Assembly: GCF_932526225.1 (NCBI RefSeq)
Contig: NC_064039.1
Coordinates: forward strand, 17,664,639 to 17,728,638
Source: Nematostella vectensis
Lineage: Eukaryota > Cnidaria > Anthozoa > Actiniaria > Edwardsiidae
Length of the DNA stretch: 64,000 bases
Direction of reading: 5' to 3'
Shown: positions 59,001 through 64,000 of the stretch, one piece after another
Numbering within the stretch: position 1 is the first letter of the stretch
Layout: the number at the start of each line of letters is the position of its first letter
Position numbers and translations under genes: made by a program
Notes under the pieces: generated by a model
Seen by the model: the letters and a program-made list of their open reading frames with translations, nothing else
Database searches by the model: none
What the model was told of the DNA's origin: nothing

Positions 59001-61102
59001 TGGGGGTTAAAAATGGTTCAAATTGCACATTCTACCAAATATATTTTGGCAAATATTGACTTTGGAGGAAAAAAAACTGCAGAGCGCCTATATGGTTTTT
59101 CCAGAGCTTTCGAATGAATCTATGCACGTTAAGATTGGAGGAGTTTGAGTTTTTCAGTGTTCAAATAAGGTCCTAAAAAGGTACAAAATCTAAAAACTTC
59201 AAAAAACCAAAATTCTTAATACTTGTCCAAATGAGCCGAAAATGGTATCATTCGAACCCTGACATTCCCCGGCGTGTGTTGCGCTATTCGGTTTTTTTCA
59301 TAAGTGCGCATGCGCAGAAATTTTTTCCAAAAAAACTGTGTCCCGGAGGGTAGGGGACAACTTTTCGGGTCTATATACTTGAGCTAAAATTCTCAAACTC
59401 GGCAATATCTATGTACTCATAAAAGGCTATCTAACCCTGCAATCAGATTTCGAATCGATCAAGAATTGACAAAAGCCACTAATCTTTTTCCCTACCTTCC
59501 GGGACATTTTGAGTAGGGCCTGGGGACTAGGAATTAAGTCCGATTGATCTCAAACCTGGTCAGCATGAAGAAAGTATCAGCACTTAGTAAAGCTTAGAAA
59601 ATCAAAAGCATAGCTTCAAAGTAAAGCTGTTAAAAAAGGCCGGAAAAAAGGCCAAATTGCACCTTCTCCTTAGAAAAACTTTGCAAATATTGACTTTGGA
59701 GGACAACAAACTGCCTAGCGCCTATATGGTTTTTCAAGAGCTTTCGAATGGGCCTATGCACGTTAAGATTGGATGAGTTTGAGTTTTTCAGTGTTCAAAC
59801 AAGGTCCAAAATCTAAAAACTTCAAAAAACCAAACTTCTTAATACTTGTCCAAATGAGCCGAAAATGGTATCATTCGAACCCTGACATTCCCCGGCGTGT
59901 GTTGCGCTATTCGGTTTTTCCATAAGTGCGCATGCGCAGAAATTTTTTCCCAAAAAAACTGTGTCCCGGAAGGTAGGGGACAACTTTTCGGGTCTATATA
60001 CTTGAGCTAAAATTCTCAAACTCGGTAAGATCTATGTACTCATAAAGGGCTATCTAACCCTTCAATCAGATTTCGAATCGATCAAGAATTGACAAAAGCC
60101 GGTAATCTTTTTCGATACCTTCAGAGACATTTTGAGTAGGGCCTGGGGACTAGGAATTAAGTCCGATTGATCTCAAACTTGGTCAGCATGAAGAAAGTAT
60201 CAGCACTTAGTAAAGGTTAGAAAATCAAAAGCATAGCTTCAAAGTAAAGCTGTTAAAAAAGGCCGGAAAAAAGGCCAAATTGCACCTTCTCCCTAGAAAA
60301 ACTTTGCAAATATTGACTTTGCAGGACAACAAACTGCCTAGCGCCTATATGGTTTTTCAAGAGCTTTCGAATGAGCTGATGCACGTTAAGATTGGATGAG
60401 TTTGAGTTTTTCAGTTGTCAAACAGGGTCCAAAAGTGGTCCAAGGTAGAATATGAGCATTTCTGAAGTTAGTCGTAGCCTGCCCAAAGTCACGGGGAAGG
60501 TCCAACTATGCTAGTAGACACTAACTAAGAAAGATTCAGGACGAAGATTGAAGTTTAGACTTTTTTTTGCAAACTTCCCAAAAATTTTTCTGTGCCGACG
60601 ATTTCTTTCGATTTTCAAAAAATTCCCACGAGCCAAGAATATGCAGCAAACAATACTTTGATGTATGAGCTTAGTGTCCATGCGCATCTCTATATCATAA
60701 GAGAAAGAAATCTCCAGAAACGATTTTGCAAGTACGACTTTTTGGGGGTTAAAAATGGTCCAAATTGCACATTATACCAAAAATATTTTGGCAAATATTG
60801 ACTTTGGAGGAAAACAAACTGCAGAGCGCCTATATGGTTTTTCCAGAGCTTTCGAATGAATCTATGCACGTTAAGATTGGAGGAGTTTGAGTTTTTCAGT
60901 GTTCAAATAAGGCCCTAAAAAGGTCCAAAATCTAAAAACTTCAAAAAACCAAAATTCTTAATACTTGTCCAAATGAGCCGAAAATGGTATCATTCGAACC
61001 CTGACATTCCCCGGCGTGTGTTGCGCTATTCGGTTTTTTTCATAAGTGCGCATGCGCAGAAATTTTTTCCAAAAAAACTGTGTCCCGGAGGGTAGGGGAC
61101 AA

Positions 61103-61966
61103 CTTTTCGGGTCTATATACTTGAGCTAAAATTCTCAAACTCGGTAAGATCTATGTACTCATAAAGGGCTATCTAACCCTGCAATCAGATTTCGAATCGA
61201 TCAAGAATTGACAAAAGCCGGTAATCTTTTTCGATACCTTCAGAGACATTTTGAGTAGGGCCTGGGGACTAGGATTTAAGTCCGATTGATCTCAAACTTG
61301 GTCAGCATGAAGAAAGTATCAGCACTTAGTAAAGGTTAGAAAATCAAAAGCATAGCTTCAAAGTAAAGCTGTTAAAAAAGGCCGGAAAAAAGGCCAAATT
61401 GCACCTTCTCCCTAGAAAAACTTTGCAAATATTGACTTTGGAGGACAACAAACTGCCGAGCGCCTATATGGTTTTTCAAGAGCTTTCGAATGAGCTGATG
61501 CACGTTAAGATTGGATGAGTTTGAGTTTTTCAGTTGTCAAACAGGGTCCAAAAGTGGTCCAAGGTAGAATATGAGCATTTCTGAAGTTAGTCGTAGCCTG
61601 ACTTTTTGGGGGTTAAAAATGGTTCAAATTGCACATTCTACCAAATATATTTTGGCAAATATTGACTTTGGAGGAAAACAAACTGCAGAGCGCCTATATG
61701 GTTTTTCCAGAGCTTTCGAATGAATCTATGCACGTTAAGATTGGAGGAGTTTGAGTTTTTCAGTGTTCAAATAAGGTCCTAAAAAGGTCCAAAATCTAAA
61801 AACTTCAAAAAACCAAAATTCTTAATACTTGTCCAAATGAGCCGAAAATGGTATTATTCGAACCCTGACATTCCCCGGCGTGTGTTGCGCTATTCGGTTT
61901 TTTTCATAAGTGCGCATGCGCAGAAATTTTTTCCAAAAAAACTGTGTCCCGGAGGGTAGGGGACAA
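61103..61966. repeat. L unit with 255-bp deletion
   Basis: The unit joins gtcgtagcctg directly to actttttggggg at 61600/61601, removing most of the L-specific segment and its minus-strand ORF. It follows a complete L unit, so the S/L alternation is also broken here. Confidence 0.8.
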
Positions 61967-64000
61967 CTTTTCGGGTCTATATACTTGAGCTAAAATTCTC
62001 AAACTCGGCAATATCTATGTACTCATAAAAGGCTATCTAACCCTGCAATCAGATTTCGAATCGATCAAGAATTGACAAAAGCCGGTAATCTTTTTCCCTA
62101 CCTTCCGGGACATTTTGAGTAGGGCCTGGGGACAAGGAATTAAGTCCGATTGATCTCAAACCTGGTCAGCATGAAGAAAGTATCAGCACTTAGTAAAGGT
62201 TAGAAAATCAAAAGCATAGCTTCAAAGTAAAGCTGTTAAAAAAGGCCGGAAAAAAGGCCAAATTGCACCTTCTCCTTAGAAAAACTTTGCAAATATTGAC
62301 TTTGGAGGACAACAAACTGCCTAGCGCCTATATGGTTTTTCAAGAGCTTTCGAATGGGCCTATGCACGTTAAGATTGGATGAGTTTGAGTTTTTCAGTGT
62401 TCAAACAAGGTCCAAAATCTAAAAACTTCAAAAAACCAAACTTCTTAATACTTGTCCAAATGAGCCGAAAATGGTATCATTCGAACCCTGACATTCCCCG
62501 GCGTGTGTTGCGCTATTCGGTTTTTCCATAAGTGCGCATGCGCAGAAATTTTTTCCCAAAAAAACTGTGTCCCGGAGGGTAGGGGACAACTTTTCGGGTC
62601 TATATACTTGAGCTAAAATTCTCAAACTCGGTAAGATCTATGTACTCATAAAGGGCTATCTAACCCTGCAATCAGATTTCGAATCGATCAAGAATTGACA
62701 AAAGCCGGTAATCTTTTTCCCTACCTTTAGAGACATTTTGAGTAGGGCCTGGGGACTAGGAATTAAGTCCGATTGATCTCAAACTTGGTCAGCATGAAGA
62801 AAGTATCAGCACTTAGTAAAGGTTAGAAAATCAAAAGCATAGCTTTAAAGTAAAGCTGTTAAAAAAGGCCGGAATAAAGGCCAAATTGCACCTTCTCCCT
62901 AGAAAAACTTTGCAAATATCGACTTTGGAGGACAACAAACTGCCTAGCGCCTATATGGTTTTTCAAGAGCTTTCGAATGAGCCTATGCACGTTAAGATTG
63001 GATGAGTTTGAGTTTTTCATTTGTCAAACAAGGTCCAAAAGTGGTCCAAGGTAGAATATGAGCATTTCTGAAGTTAGTCGTAGCCTGCCCAAAGTCGCGG
63101 GGAAGGTCCAACTATGCTAGTAGACACTAACTAAGAAAGATTCAGGACGAAGATTGAAGTTTAGACTTTTTTTTGCAAACTTCCCAAAAATTTTTCTGTG
63201 CCGACGATTTCTTTCGATTTTCAAAAAATTCCCACGAACCAGAAATAAGCAGCAAACAATACTTTGATGTATGACCTTAGTGTCCATGCGCATCTCTATA
63301 TCATAAGAGAAAGAAATCTCCAGAAACGATTTTGCAAGTACGACTTTTTGGTGGTTAAAAATGGTTCAAATTGCACATTCTACCAAATATATTTTGGCAA
63401 ATATTGACTTTGGAGGAAAACAAACTGCAGAGCGCCTATATGGTTTTTCCAGAGCTTTCGAATGAATCTATGCACGTTAAGATTGGAGGAGTTTGAGTTT
63501 TTCAGTGTTCAAATAAGGTCCTAAAAAGGTCCAAAATCTAAAAACTTCAAAAAACCAAAATTCTTAATACTTGTCCAAATGAGCCGAAAATGGTATCATT
63601 CGAACCCTGACATTCCCCGGCGTGTGTTGCGCTATTCGGTTTTTTTCATAAGTGCGCATGCGCAGAAATTTTTTCCAAAAAAACTGTGTCCCGGAGGGTA
63701 GGGGACAACTTTTCGGGTCTATATACTTGAGCTAAAATTCTCAAACTCGGCAATATCTATGTACTCATAAAAGGCTATCTAACCCTGCAATCAGATTTCG
63801 AATCGATCAAGAATTGACAAAAGCCGCTAATCTTTTTCCCTACCTTCCGGGACATTTTGAGTAGGGCCTGGGGACTAGGAATTAAGTCCGATTGATCTCA
63901 AACCTGGTCAGCATGAAGAAAGTATCAGCACTTAGTAAAGGTTAGAAAATCAAAAGCATAGCTTCAAAGTAAAGCTGTTAAAAAAGGCCGGAAAAAAGGC

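Larger units (their letters stand above)
37219..64000. repeat. Array 3: S/L satellite-like tandem array, continues beyond the window
   Basis: 31 complete units plus one partial. Starts of S units (622-623 bp): 37219, 40079, 41820, 43559, 44182, 44805, 46547, 48288, 48911, 50653, 52394, 54137, 55878, 57619, 59361, 61967. Starts of L units (1117-1120 bp): 37841, 38960, 40702, 42442, 45428, 47169, 49534, 51275, 53017, 54759, 56500, 58242, 59984, 62590, and a deleted L at 61103 (864 bp). The last unit starts at 63709. S and L mostly alternate, giving a 1741-1742-bp dimer. Every complete unit ends with a TGCGCATGCGCA palindrome followed by tgtcccgga...gggacaac. Minus-strand ORFs of 65 and 89 codons recur with the units but are unrecognised; one crosses the unit boundary, so they are not annotated as genes. 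Confidence 0.9.

Noticed and set aside
40540-62625. 65-codon minus-strand ORF recurring in array 3
   Set aside because: It crosses the unit boundary, depends on which unit type follows, and disappears in many units. It is a by-product of the tandem repeat.

Overview
The window looks like repeat-dominated DNA from an invertebrate metazoan, possibly a cnidarian. The grounds are short spliced exons with GT/AG borders, TTAA-flanked piggyBac-type elements, tRNA-derived Pol III repeats and long tandem arrays of different ages. No bacterial-style operon or long conserved ORF is present. The many 60-140 codon ORFs repeat with the arrays and are not convincing genes.

Layout. (1) 1-1190: scrambled fragment of array 2 (AT-rich microsatellite, G-rich tract, C-rich minisatellite). 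(2) 1190-4015: mostly unique DNA that holds the 3' part of a minus-strand split gene (exons near 3859-3907, 3666-3765, 3266-3361, 2484-2582). (3) 4016-21746: array 1, twelve copies of a 1000-bp TTAA-flanked non-autonomous piggyBac-like element (E) separated by eleven copies of a ~520-bp linker (L), period 1520-1521 bp. The whole structure is bounded by a single TTAA on each side. (4) 21747-22603: unique DNA with a candidate promoter and 5' exon of the same minus-strand gene (donor at 22070). Array 1 therefore appears to sit inside one intron, enlarging it from about 0.43 kb to about 18.2 kb. (5) 22604-25234 and 29101-37217: array 2, foldback-like blocks of 1.1-1.7 kb. Each starts and ends with inverted tRNA-like units carrying consensus A and B boxes, and contains a G-rich tract, an AT-rich core and a 61-bp C-rich minisatellite with G-quadruplex potential on the minus strand. 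(6) 25235-29100: about 3.9 kb of non-array DNA interrupting array 2. It contains a lone E element (26184-27182) between two diverged copies of a ~650-bp repeat, a ~206-bp foldback element, and a GC-rich, promoter-like stretch. (7) 37219-64000: array 3, running off the window, with 31 complete units in short (S, 622-623 bp) and long (L, 1117-1120 bp) forms that mostly alternate. Every complete unit carries a 12-bp palindrome matching the NRF1 consensus. A 4106-bp higher-order block is duplicated in tandem.

No pathway can be assembled from the window. The two observations I rate highest are (a) a TTAA-bounded composite piggyBac-like tandem array confined to one intron, and (b) divergent, array-borne Pol III promoter pairs next to G4-prone minisatellite. 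All calls rest on reading the sequence; no database search was possible.
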